A stretch of DNA of 46,667 nt. It comes from Bacillota bacterium (lineage in GTDB: Bacteria; Bacillota; Clostridia; Lachnospirales; Lachnospiraceae). The notes beneath the pieces are model-generated. The model had not been told where the DNA came from, made no database searches, and saw nothing but the letters and a program-made list of their open reading frames with translations. Both the position numbers and the translations under genes were made by a program. The stretch lies in the NCBI GenBank assembly GCA_030526045.1, contig JAUNDN010000020.1:1-46667 (forward strand). Direction: 5' to 3'. Each line of letters starts with the position of its first letter. Position 1 is the stretch's first letter. Shown here piece by piece: positions 33,424 through 43,384 of this stretch.

Positions 33424-34377
33424 ATGGCAAAAAACAATTATTCTTCTGAAACAATTGAAAATAATCCTGACTTCAATTACTGGCAGGCCAACTTGGATTT
33501 TACAGGCACCAGGAAGCTGCAGGGTTCTCACGAACTGGTAGAATTTCGCGCCAAATCCATGCACCGGATCTGGATGAATGACCTTATGGTTCCTTATGAA
33601 TCCCACTGGCATTCTGCCTTGGAGATTATTATGCCCATTGAGAACTACTATGAGGTAATAGTGGGAGATACCCTCTATCATCTGGAGCCTGATGAGATTC
33701 TGATTATTCCTCCCGGTGATATCCACGAAATCCTAATGCCTCCCCCCGTCGGTATTCGGTTTGTCTATATGATGAACATAACATCAATCTCCAAGCTTAG
33801 GAGTTTTTCCGGGATACAGCCGATTTTGTCTTCACCATTGTACCTGACCGCTGAAACCTATCCCAGAATATATGATGATATCTACAATATTTTATTACAG
33901 ATTCGTTCTGAATATTTCAACGAAAACGAATTTGCCGAGCTGACCATTCAGTCACTCCTCTTAAATATGTTCGTCAAGCTGGGAGAAAACCGAAGTCAGG
34001 AAAAGGATCTGTTTTCCAAATCCCGGCCTGCGAAACAGCATGAATACATACAGCGTTTTAATGCTGCTCTGGAATACATTGACACGAATTATGCGGAAGA
34101 TATTACTCTGGAGTATCTGGCAGACCAGATCGGCTTCAGTAAGCATCATTTCTCCAGATTGTTTAAGCAATATACAGATTATAACTTCAGTGATTATCTC
34201 TGTATTCGCCGCATCAAAGCCGCAGAAGATTTATTAGGGGATACGAGCTATTCCATTACCGAGGTTGCCTTAAACTCCGGCTTTTCCAGCATTTCCACCT
34301 TTAACCGCATTTTCAAGCAGCGGAAAGGGATCACACCCAGCGAATATCGCAAGAAGCATTCTGCCCGTTCTTCATGA
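33424..34377 (+). CDS. AraC-family transcriptional regulator with cupin sensor
   Basis: The protein of about 317 residues has an N-terminal cupin-like sensor (about 35-130: HWHSALEIIMPIENYYEVIV, LEPDEILIIPPGDIHEI). At its C-terminus are two AraC helix-turn-helix motifs (about 210-310): YIDTNYAEDITLEYLADQIG and FSKHHFSRLFKQYT, then ITEVALNSGFSSISTFNRIF and KGITPSEYRKK. It is the only large gene on the plus strand, is divergent from the GH10 operon and convergent with the GH43/SGNH operon. It most likely activates both when xylo-oligosaccharides are present. A GTG nine bases upstream is an alternative start; neither has a strong ribosome binding site. Confidence 0.92.
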   Translation: MAKNNYSSETIENNPDFNYWQANLDFTGTRKLQGSHELVEFRAKSMHRIWMNDLMVPYESHWHSALEIIMPIENYYEVIVGDTLYHLEPDEILIIPPGDIHEILMPPPVGIRFVYMMNITSISKLRSFSGIQPILSSPLYLTAETYPRIYDDIYNILLQIRSEYFNENEFAELTIQSLLLNMFVKLGENRSQEKDLFSKSRPAKQHEYIQRFNAALEYIDTNYAEDITLEYLADQIGFSKHHFSRLFKQYTDYNFSDYLCIRRIKAAEDLLGDTSYSITEVALNSGFSSISTFNRIFKQRKGITPSEYRKKHSARSS

Positions 34378-34412
34378 ATGTAGAAACTTGCGCAGCAAAG
34401 CGCACATGATGC

Positions 34413-34453
34413 AAAACCTCTGCATGAACGTTATCAATTCATGCAGAGGTTTT
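34413..34453. terminator. Bidirectional terminator between AraC gene and GH43 gene
   Basis: A perfect 16-bp stem (AAAACCTCTGCATGAA at 34413-34428, TTCATGCAGAGGTTTT at 34438-34453) with a 9-nt loop has A and T runs on both sides. It lies 35 bp after the AraC stop and two bases from the convergent GH43 stop, so it serves both genes. Confidence 0.92.
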
Positions 34454-34455
34454 TA

Positions 34456-35994
34456 TTAGTCCGGCAGGTATGTAAAATCCTTAAAGACCGCTTCTCCGCC
34501 GGTCTCCTGGGTTGAGTAAACAAACAATCCGAATCGATACCCGGTAAAATGATCCAGCCGGTACACAAGCTTATGTGATGTACCCACCTTAACCAGATGT
34601 CCATTCTTCTTATAGTAAAAATCCAACTTATCCTTCAGATTCTCAAAATCTGCCTTCAGGCATAGTCTGATACGTGACTGTGACAAACGGATCTTCTCTA
34701 CAACTTCTCCCGGCATACAGTCGCCCATACAGGGACTGTGTTTCAGCTTATCCTCCGTTCGTATCACCTTCACAAGGTAATAATTACCGGCTACCTTCGA
34801 AATGCCTAAAAAGCCATAGCAGCTTTGCAGTGCACAGATTCCTGCCACATCTCCGTTATGCAGACCGGAAGCATCCACCGTGACCGCTGCCATGCAGCGG
34901 GGATAAAGCATCCTTTGGGTCAAACAGTTCCTGGCATGAGTCACATTGATTGCAAGCTTATCCGTCCTCAGAACCAGCCCTCCTTCAGGAAGGATATCCC
35001 AAAGCCTTTGATCCGGCTGATGGTTCCACTGCCACTGGAGCTTCAATGCATAGCTGCCATCCTCCTTTGGCACATAAGAAAATGAATCCGAAGTGTATAC
35101 AGGTTCATAAGAATATTCCCTATCATTGGATGGTACCGAAAAATACTTGGAAGTTCTGCCGTTTTCCCCGTAAACAGGCCAGTCATCTTCCCAATGTAGC
35201 GGTAAAAGCACCGGAATCCTTCCCACTGCACCGGTGTCCTGAAACAAAACACTGTACCACTCTCCGGACGGTGTATCTACTATTCCTCCCTGCGCCACAC
35301 CCTGCTTAAAAAATCCAAGGTCATCCTGCAGGATATCGCGCCCTTCAAAGCTTCCCTTAAGAGAGTCACTTCGATAGCAGGTCTGCGTACGTATACTGCC
35401 CTTAGGCCAGTGAATCAGAAACACATAATAATATCCGTTTTGTTTGTAAATATGCGAACCCTCATAGCCCAGTCCGTTCACAGCCTTTTGCTGAATAATA
35501 ACCCGGGAAAGACCGCCCTCTTTGGGTCCGGATAAGTCCGGCTTAAGCTCTAATAAATGAATCTTTGTATTTCCGTAGGTCAGATACACCCTTCCATCCT
35601 CATCAAAGAGAAGGGAACAATCATGATAATATTGATCATACACCTTTCTCTCCCAGGGTCCATCAATCCGGGATGAGGAAAAAAGATAAGTCCTTCCTCC
35701 ATCGGTATGACTGGCAAAGATCACATAAAATGTGCCGTTGTGATAGCGCAGGCAGGGAGCCCACATACCACCGGAATAATTAACCATCTCTCTTTCCAGG
35801 CGTTCTCCCGGCGTATTATCCAGTTGATCAAACAGATAGGTTACAATTTCCCAATGTACAAGATCATAAGAACGCAGAATCACACCACCCGGGAAAAAGT
35901 GCATGGTGGTACTGACCATATAATAAACATCGCCTACCCGGATTACATCCGGATCAGGATAGTCCATACGAAGTATTGGATTAATTTGTTGCAT
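34456..35994 (-). CDS. GH43 beta-xylosidase/alpha-arabinofuranosidase
   Basis: The 512-residue enzyme begins NPILRMDYPDPD (base D14). It has D125 (YYHDCSLLFDEDG) as pKa modulator and E178 (LGYEGSHIYK) as acid. The propeller is followed by a concanavalin-like C-terminal domain (about 300-512). This resembles GH43 enzymes acting on arabinoxylan oligosaccharides (subfamily 12 type); xylosidase and arabinofuranosidase activities cannot be separated by eye. No signal peptide, so cytoplasmic. GGGGG five bases before the second ATG supports this start over one 12 bases upstream. It is the last gene of the three-gene operon and ends at a strong terminator. Confidence 0.9.
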   Translation of the reverse strand: MQQINPILRMDYPDPDVIRVGDVYYMVSTTMHFFPGGVILRSYDLVHWEIVTYLFDQLDNTPGERLEREMVNYSGGMWAPCLRYHNGTFYVIFASHTDGGRTYLFSSSRIDGPWERKVYDQYYHDCSLLFDEDGRVYLTYGNTKIHLLELKPDLSGPKEGGLSRVIIQQKAVNGLGYEGSHIYKQNGYYYVFLIHWPKGSIRTQTCYRSDSLKGSFEGRDILQDDLGFFKQGVAQGGIVDTPSGEWYSVLFQDTGAVGRIPVLLPLHWEDDWPVYGENGRTSKYFSVPSNDREYSYEPVYTSDSFSYVPKEDGSYALKLQWQWNHQPDQRLWDILPEGGLVLRTDKLAINVTHARNCLTQRMLYPRCMAAVTVDASGLHNGDVAGICALQSCYGFLGISKVAGNYYLVKVIRTEDKLKHSPCMGDCMPGEVVEKIRLSQSRIRLCLKADFENLKDKLDFYYKKNGHLVKVGTSHKLVYRLDHFTGYRFGLFVYSTQETGGEAVFKDFTYLPD

Positions 35995-36012
35995 TTTATC
36001 CCCCATATTATC

Positions 36013-37734
36013 TTATTTAACAATTCCGAAGCCCAGAATGGTAAAATCCCGGTCTTCACTTCCTTCTTTCATCTTTACTTCCACGTGATGCGGCCCAGAG
36101 ACCTCCCCGCGAAATACAATCACAGGATTACAGTGGGTCCAGCCCACCTCATGCGGATTTAATGTCAGCCTTTGCACTCCATCTACATAAACCTCAGCCT
36201 CTCCTACCTGAACAGATGCTGAGTCCTTAAAAATCACCAACAGTGCACGGCAGGTTACGTCCAGCTGAAAGCTCTTAGCCTCTCTGCCTGCTGTTCCTCT
36301 ATACATCCAGTTCTCACCAAACTCCGGGCTGCCCTTAAGGTCCAGATTTCGTTCCACATACTGAATATCCGTGTCGATATCCGTAAAATCTCCCGGACAG
36401 ATTGCAAGATCATTCCCGGCAGATTTGCGGTCAACCAGATAAACCTGCTCAAAATCCCCTCCAATGGGCGGTTTCACATCCGAAATAGAGTACTCTTCAT
36501 CCTCGCCGGCTGCATCCGCGCAGGACAACATATACAAAATACCATCTGCCATAATGCGGTGCCCTGCATTAGCAGGATGAAACAGATCATAGAAGAACTG
36601 GTTTTTGGAAATCACATTTCCTTGCTCCTTTGTCTGATAGAACTGCTCCACTACACTTTGGCGGGTGCTGACCATGGGAAGATGATAGGTCTGCCCCACA
36701 ATCCCCAGCCGTTCCTCCAGATTCCAGTCATCGGCAAAGACTGCAAAAAGAAGAATTACCGCAGGAGCGCCGGGGCCATTGTAAACCTTACGGACAAGCG
36801 AATCATAGCACTCACCCTTCGTTTCATCCCCTTCATCATTTACCGCAAATTCAATTACCACGATGTCGGGCACGATCTCTCCGTCAGAAAGCACATCCCG
36901 CTCATAGCGGAGCATTCCCAGCTCAGAGGGTGTGCCTCCCACACCTGCCTTTACATAGTGGATATTTTCATCCGTCCCTCTGCCCATCTGCCTGCAAAAG
37001 CCTTCGAAGGTCAGGTAAGCATAGCAGGCCGTGTTGATAGGTACTGCTCCGGCTCCCTGTGTAATGGAACCGCCTATAAAAGCCATTGTAACGTCCTCAC
37101 CGTTTCTGGCTTTTTTGATTGCTCTCTTCAATCTGGCATTATTTCCCGCCTGAATGAGAGATTTCTCAATCATTCTCTGATAATTTTCAGATGAGAAATC
37201 TACCGGATTCTCTTCCGGCTGCAGAGGTGCCTCAAAGCCGTCCCGCAGGTAAAGAATCACCGATACCTCGGCAAATATCCCTGACCGGGCAAATTCAAAA
37301 CGAATCTGACCGGGCACATTGTCATCCTCCGACCAGTCTGCCCCATCCAGCTCATACACATATTCCATACCGTCAGAAGGCACATCCATCACAAGCGTTG
37401 TCCCGGAGACATATGGATCGGACTTTCCGTACATCTGAAATGCAAAACGCACAGGCTCTCTGCTGTCCTTCGCTTTAACGCTGACGCCAATACTGTGTAC
37501 CAGACTGCGCAGTCCCTGCACGGTACCCATAAGCTGCAGGATACGTTCTTCTTCCACATTTCCTACCAGCCTTGCACTGCTTTCCAGCCTTCCGTTGTCC
37601 TCATAAATAAAACAGACTCCCGTACCGTCTTCCCGTGGTGCGGCGCTGATATTTTTACCTCTCATAATATAAAAGCCCGGGCGCTTTACCGTCGGGTCCT
37701 TAGGTGCAACCGGACCTCTTTGATCTATACTCAT
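36013..37734 (-). CDS. SGNH/GDSL hydrolase with flanking beta-sandwich domains, probable acetyl xylan esterase
   Basis: The 573-residue protein has an N-terminal jelly-roll-like domain (about 20-170) and an SGNH hydrolase core (about 205-400). The nucleophile is S223 in AFIGGSITQG; GVGGTPSELG holds the block II glycine, VIEFAVND the block III asparagine, and D383 and H386 lie in DLFHPANAGH. A C-terminal beta-sandwich (about 430-573) follows. The core fits carbohydrate esterases; removing acetyl groups from imported xylo-oligosaccharides is the likely role because GH43 genes flank it 18 bp and 38 bp away. There is no signal peptide. GGGGAG seven bases upstream supports the start. Other acyl esters remain possible. 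Confidence 0.82.
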   Translation of the reverse strand: MSIDQRGPVAPKDPTVKRPGFYIMRGKNISAAPREDGTGVCFIYEDNGRLESSARLVGNVEEERILQLMGTVQGLRSLVHSIGVSVKAKDSREPVRFAFQMYGKSDPYVSGTTLVMDVPSDGMEYVYELDGADWSEDDNVPGQIRFEFARSGIFAEVSVILYLRDGFEAPLQPEENPVDFSSENYQRMIEKSLIQAGNNARLKRAIKKARNGEDVTMAFIGGSITQGAGAVPINTACYAYLTFEGFCRQMGRGTDENIHYVKAGVGGTPSELGMLRYERDVLSDGEIVPDIVVIEFAVNDEGDETKGECYDSLVRKVYNGPGAPAVILLFAVFADDWNLEERLGIVGQTYHLPMVSTRQSVVEQFYQTKEQGNVISKNQFFYDLFHPANAGHRIMADGILYMLSCADAAGEDEEYSISDVKPPIGGDFEQVYLVDRKSAGNDLAICPGDFTDIDTDIQYVERNLDLKGSPEFGENWMYRGTAGREAKSFQLDVTCRALLVIFKDSASVQVGEAEVYVDGVQRLTLNPHEVGWTHCNPVIVFRGEVSGPHHVEVKMKEGSEDRDFTILGFGIVK

Positions 37735-37772
37735 AAAATTTCTCCCCTTCTAATTATTTTGATTATTTTCAG

Positions 37773-39170
37773 CTATGAAAGTTTAAATGACAACAGACTT
37801 GCTTCTCCTGTTCCGCGGTATGTCAGATAGATTGCATGTATACCGTCCGGTATGGATATGGGTGCGGAATAAGTCTCCCAGACATTGGAGGATTCTGCTG
37901 CAATCCTGCCCAGCACCTCGCCATCCCAGCTGGTTTTCACCTCAAAGCAGCCATGAAAATATGCCCTTGTCTTAATGCTGATTTCATGTACATCCCTGCA
38001 ATCAAAATATTTAAATCCAATGGTGGCAGAGTCCTTGATATTAGCAATATAACCCGGCTCCTCATCCCCATCACGACCATCCTGCATAATCTTAGGAAAC
38101 CGCTGATCTCCCACATAAAGAGATTCCGTATCCGTAAACATATTGCATGCAAGATATGCTCCGTACTCGCCCTTTCCAATAAGCGGACCACCATTTAACC
38201 CGCAGGAGGTAATCTCCACCTGCGGAATTCTTCCGTCAGGAAGAACTGTCAGTTTCTCAGCACAGCCCTGCCTGGAAAACCAGGTTCCATTGGTGTGGCG
38301 GTGATAAAAGATATACCAGTCTGCTCCGATCTGCACCATGCTGCCATGATTATTGGCGCCGTAAGCAGCAGGCATCTCAGCCGGCTTATAGGTATCAATA
38401 TGAAGATCTGCGTTGCTCACCAGCACACCGCCATAGGAAAAGCCTGCAAGAGGATTCCTGCTGGTAGCGTAGCAAAGCTCGTGCATGACTTCAGATGAAT
38501 AAATGAAGTAATATGTATCCCCAATCTTACGAATAGATGATGCTTCAAAAAAGGCATGCCCTTCAAATTCTGTTCCTGCCGCATAGGCATCCCCCGGAAC
38601 CACCACCACCGGATCCGTCTCCAGCGTCAGCATATCCGGTCCCAGCACACATGCCTTAGCGCCGGTTCGACTCTTATCACCATTACCGCAAAATCCGGAG
38701 TACAAATATGTTTTATTCCCCTCCGTCAGAACACCCGGATCAAACTGGGGCTCGTCGCCTTCCCGCTCCCCCAGCCTTGTTCCGTCTGCATAATGCACAT
38801 AGCCGTAAAATTCATATCTGCCTGCAGGCGTATCCGATACCGCCACAGACATTACACCAACCTTATCAAGTACATAGTACAGATAATATCTTCCATCCGG
38901 TCCAACTGTCAGATCCGGTGCATACAAACACATCTTCCCTTCCGGATTCAAAGGATCTGCTGTCTTGGGATAGATAACTCCCTCATACCGCCAATCCCCC
39001 AGATCATCAATGGGTGCTGACCAGCAGACATAGTCCCCCAGACAAAAAACATGACCGTTGTAGCGATCATGGGAGCCATATACATATACCCTGTCACCAA
39101 ATACATAGGGTTCTCCATCCGGGATATACTCCCATGACGGCAGGTAAGGATTATAAGCCTGTTTTTTCAT
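37773..39170 (-). CDS. GH43 enzyme with C-terminal CBM6, probable arabinofuranosidase
   Basis: The 465-residue enzyme has the GH43 start NPYLPSWEYIPDGEPYVFGD with base D18. D144 (PQFDPGVL) is the pKa modulator and E209 (GHAFFEASSI) the acid. The propeller ends near residue 325 and a CBM6-like beta-sandwich (about 335-465) follows. Enzymes with this architecture usually remove arabinose from arabinoxylan or arabino-oligosaccharides. No signal peptide is seen, so a CBM6 in the cytoplasm would act on oligosaccharides. It is the first gene of the second xylan operon; GAGGG seven bases before ATG. Confidence 0.9.
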   Translation of the reverse strand: MKKQAYNPYLPSWEYIPDGEPYVFGDRVYVYGSHDRYNGHVFCLGDYVCWSAPIDDLGDWRYEGVIYPKTADPLNPEGKMCLYAPDLTVGPDGRYYLYYVLDKVGVMSVAVSDTPAGRYEFYGYVHYADGTRLGEREGDEPQFDPGVLTEGNKTYLYSGFCGNGDKSRTGAKACVLGPDMLTLETDPVVVVPGDAYAAGTEFEGHAFFEASSIRKIGDTYYFIYSSEVMHELCYATSRNPLAGFSYGGVLVSNADLHIDTYKPAEMPAAYGANNHGSMVQIGADWYIFYHRHTNGTWFSRQGCAEKLTVLPDGRIPQVEITSCGLNGGPLIGKGEYGAYLACNMFTDTESLYVGDQRFPKIMQDGRDGDEEPGYIANIKDSATIGFKYFDCRDVHEISIKTRAYFHGCFEVKTSWDGEVLGRIAAESSNVWETYSAPISIPDGIHAIYLTYRGTGEASLLSFKLS

Positions 39171-39184
39171 TGAAATACCCTCTA

Positions 39185-39213
39185 ACCATACTAATTTTAC
39201 CTATAGTTTACAA
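39185..39213 (-). promoter_or_regulatory. Candidate promoter of the GH43/SGNH operon
   Basis: Minus strand TTGTAA, 17 bases, TATGGT, ending 14 bp before the ATG. The -10 is weak, consistent with activator control. TGCACATT at 39247-39254, related to the ATGCACAAT repeats near the AraC gene, lies upstream. The leader would be very short, so the true start could lie further up. Confidence 0.3.
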
Positions 39214-39291
39214 TACATAGCATCCAATTTCTTCCTATCCTTTGCTTGCACATTATCAGATTTTGCGTACTTCCAAATAATTCTGCATAGT

Positions 39292-39321
39292 AAAAAGAAC
39301 AGTACAAGTACTGTTCTTTTT
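39292..39321. terminator. Bidirectional terminator downstream of ftsH
   Basis: AAAAAGAACAGTAC at 39292-39305 and GTACTGTTCTTTTT at 39308-39321 form a perfect 14-bp stem with a 2-base centre and U-runs on both strands. It separates the ftsH block from the xylan operon. The remaining gene-free sequence from 39322 to 39501 holds a G7 run at 39374-39380 with a C5 partner at 39405-39409, and otherwise nothing I can assign. Confidence 0.85.
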
Positions 39322-39501
39322 AGAGAAGGTATTTCTTTCTTATGGGGTATAGCAAAAAACTATATAATGTATTGGGGGGGTTACAAGTAGTATAATAGCA
39401 TACGCCCCCTTTTGCGTAAATACTCACGATTCACAAATATTACAATTTGCTACACTTGTTTTTGTGCATTTTCACCAAACAATCCAACGATCTTAAACTA
39501 T

Positions 39502-41343
<1,842 letters not shown>

Positions 41344-41385
41344 CCTCAATACCTCACTTGCCGGAACAATTACCGGCTTCGCTTA

Positions 41386-41910
41386 TTAGTCCAACTCCAC
41401 CACACCGATATAGGGCAGATTTCTGTACTTCTGGTCATAATCCAGTCCGTAGCCTACCACAAATTCATCGGGGATCTGGAATCCTGTATAGTCCACATGT
41501 ACATCCACAACTCTTCTGTCCGGCTTATCCAGCAAAGTACACAGTCTCAAACTTGCAGGTCCCCTGTCCTTGAGCATTTCCATCAGGTAACTCAGGGTAC
41601 GTCCCGAATCCACAATGTCCTCAATCACAATTACATCCTTGCCCTTAAGAGGTTCATCCAGATCCTTCACGATCTTGACCACTCCGCTGGATTTGGTCTC
41701 GCTTCCGTAGCTGGAAACAGACATGAAATCCAGAGAAACCGGTACGGTAATCCTCTTTGCAAGCTCACACATAAAAAAGCTTCCGCCCTTGAGCACGCAT
41801 ACCAGGTGAACCTGTTTTCCCGCATAGTCTTTGCTGATCTGCTCACCGATCTGCTGAATTTTGGCGTCCACTTCTTCTTCCGAAAGCATTACTCTGATTT
41901 TTTCAGCCAT
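41386..41910 (-). CDS. hpt: Hypoxanthine phosphoribosyltransferase
   Basis: The 174-residue enzyme carries the PRPP-binding motif VIVIEDIVDSGRTLSYL (about 95-111), the flexible-loop segment SVSSYGSETKSSG and a C-terminal EFVVGYGLDYDQKYRNLPYIG typical of HPRT. It converts hypoxanthine or guanine with PRPP to IMP or GMP in purine salvage. AAAGGAG eight bases before the ATG defines the start, 19 bp after tilS. The order tilS-hpt-ftsH is conserved in Firmicutes. Confidence 0.96.
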   Translation of the reverse strand: MAEKIRVMLSEEEVDAKIQQIGEQISKDYAGKQVHLVCVLKGGSFFMCELAKRITVPVSLDFMSVSSYGSETKSSGVVKIVKDLDEPLKGKDVIVIEDIVDSGRTLSYLMEMLKDRGPASLRLCTLLDKPDRRVVDVHVDYTGFQIPDEFVVGYGLDYDQKYRNLPYIGVVELD

Positions 41911-41929
41911 TATCATGACTCCTTTCTTC

Positions 41930-43345
41930 CTACTGTATCTTCTCTTCCATAGCAGGTATGGTAACCTGCAAAATATTACAGGTAGCTTCACTTACCTTAT
42001 AGTATTCACTGATTCTGTGGCCCGGTATCCATAGGATATGAGACTGCTCTGTAAGCATAAAGATTTCTGATCTTCTATCCTTGGGAATCTTTTGATTTAC
42101 AAAATAGTCCTGCAGGGATTTATGCCCTGTTCCTGCCTTACTCTTGATGGTAAGATAATCGCCCGGTCTTTTCGTCCGAAACACCACAGACGAAGTTATT
42201 TTATCATAATCAAACCATTTCGTATATGTTTTTTCTGGAATATTTTGAGATTTTAAACCCGAAAACACCGCAAATTCCACTCTTCCAAGACCCGGAACCA
42301 TAATTTCACCCGGAATGGTAACCGCATATTCCCGCTGCTTCTCCTCTACTGCAGGGACAATGTTCTCACCTTTGACATTCCTTTTTATCATACCCAGATC
42401 ATATTTTTTATAAACCATGATTTCATAAGGCAGCTGCAGCTGTTTGCTTCCCGTCGCCGCAAAAAGCTTTTCCACCGCCCGGATATGCGCTGCTGTGATG
42501 TCCTTTTTTGAGCCTGCTGCTTTTCCCAGACAGGAAAGAAGAATTCTTCCCTTCAGATAATCATCCTCTACTGCAAATGCCCGAAGGTCGATTAAGAGTT
42601 CACCTTCCCCTTTCTCCTTTACACACCGCTCCATGCCCTGCTTTGTCTTGCGGCTGATAAATTCCTCTGCGCCCAGCAGATCATCTGCCGCCCGGTTCAT
42701 ATTGACCACCGCACCCTGACAGATTTGTTCCTCCGCATAAGGCAGAATATGGTGTCTGATACGATTTCTCGTGTAATGATCCTGCGCATTGGTACTGTCC
42801 TGGCAGAAGGAAATTCCTTTTTCCGAAAGCCATGCCTCAATTTCCTCCCTAGTCACGCAAAGAAGCGGACGGATAATTTTCCCGTTGACAGGACGGATTC
42901 CGGATGCCCCGGTAAGCCCGGTTCCCCGGAACAAATGAAACAGCATGGTCTCTGCTCGGTCGTTGCTGTTATGTGCTACAGCAATCCTGCCCTCAGTTTC
43001 GCCAAGCACTCTCTCAAATGCCTGATAACGGACCAGGCGTCCCTCCTCCTCCTCGGAAACCCCGGACTGCTTCGCCCTTTCCCTCACTTGCTCTTCCACC
43101 AGATAAAAGGGCAGCTCATAGCGGGAGCAGAGCGCTTCCACGAAACGCGCGTCCTCTCCTGCATCCTCCCGGATTCCATGGTTGACATGCACCACTTTAA
43201 GCTGAAAGGGAATCTGCTTTTGCATTTCAAGCAGTACAAAAAGGAGGCAGACAGAATCTGCGCCTCCTGAAATTCCGGCCACTATGGTATCATGAGGTCT
43301 GATCATATGATACTTTTTGCAATAGTCCATCACTTTCTTTATCAT
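41930..43345 (-). CDS. tilS: tRNA(Ile)-lysidine synthetase TilS
   Basis: The 471-residue enzyme has the N-type ATP pyrophosphatase P-loop SGGADS (about 26-31) and downstream motifs VVHVNHGIREDA and AVAHNSNDRAETMLF. A substrate-binding middle part and the TilS C-terminal domain (TKRPGDYLTIKSKAGTGHKS, KDRRSEIF) follow. It modifies C34 of tRNA-Ile(CAU) to lysidine and is essential. The first ATG has no clear ribosome binding site; a second ATG 15 bases on has only a weak one, so the start is somewhat uncertain. It lies 39 bp after spoIIE. Confidence 0.95.
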   Translation of the reverse strand: MIKKVMDYCKKYHMIRPHDTIVAGISGGADSVCLLFVLLEMQKQIPFQLKVVHVNHGIREDAGEDARFVEALCSRYELPFYLVEEQVRERAKQSGVSEEEEGRLVRYQAFERVLGETEGRIAVAHNSNDRAETMLFHLFRGTGLTGASGIRPVNGKIIRPLLCVTREEIEAWLSEKGISFCQDSTNAQDHYTRNRIRHHILPYAEEQICQGAVVNMNRAADDLLGAEEFISRKTKQGMERCVKEKGEGELLIDLRAFAVEDDYLKGRILLSCLGKAAGSKKDITAAHIRAVEKLFAATGSKQLQLPYEIMVYKKYDLGMIKRNVKGENIVPAVEEKQREYAVTIPGEIMVPGLGRVEFAVFSGLKSQNIPEKTYTKWFDYDKITSSVVFRTKRPGDYLTIKSKAGTGHKSLQDYFVNQKIPKDRRSEIFMLTEQSHILWIPGHRISEYYKVSEATCNILQVTIPAMEEKIQ

Positions 43346-43384
43346 ACTATATAATATAGCGGAACTTTAAGGAAAAAGAAAGTA

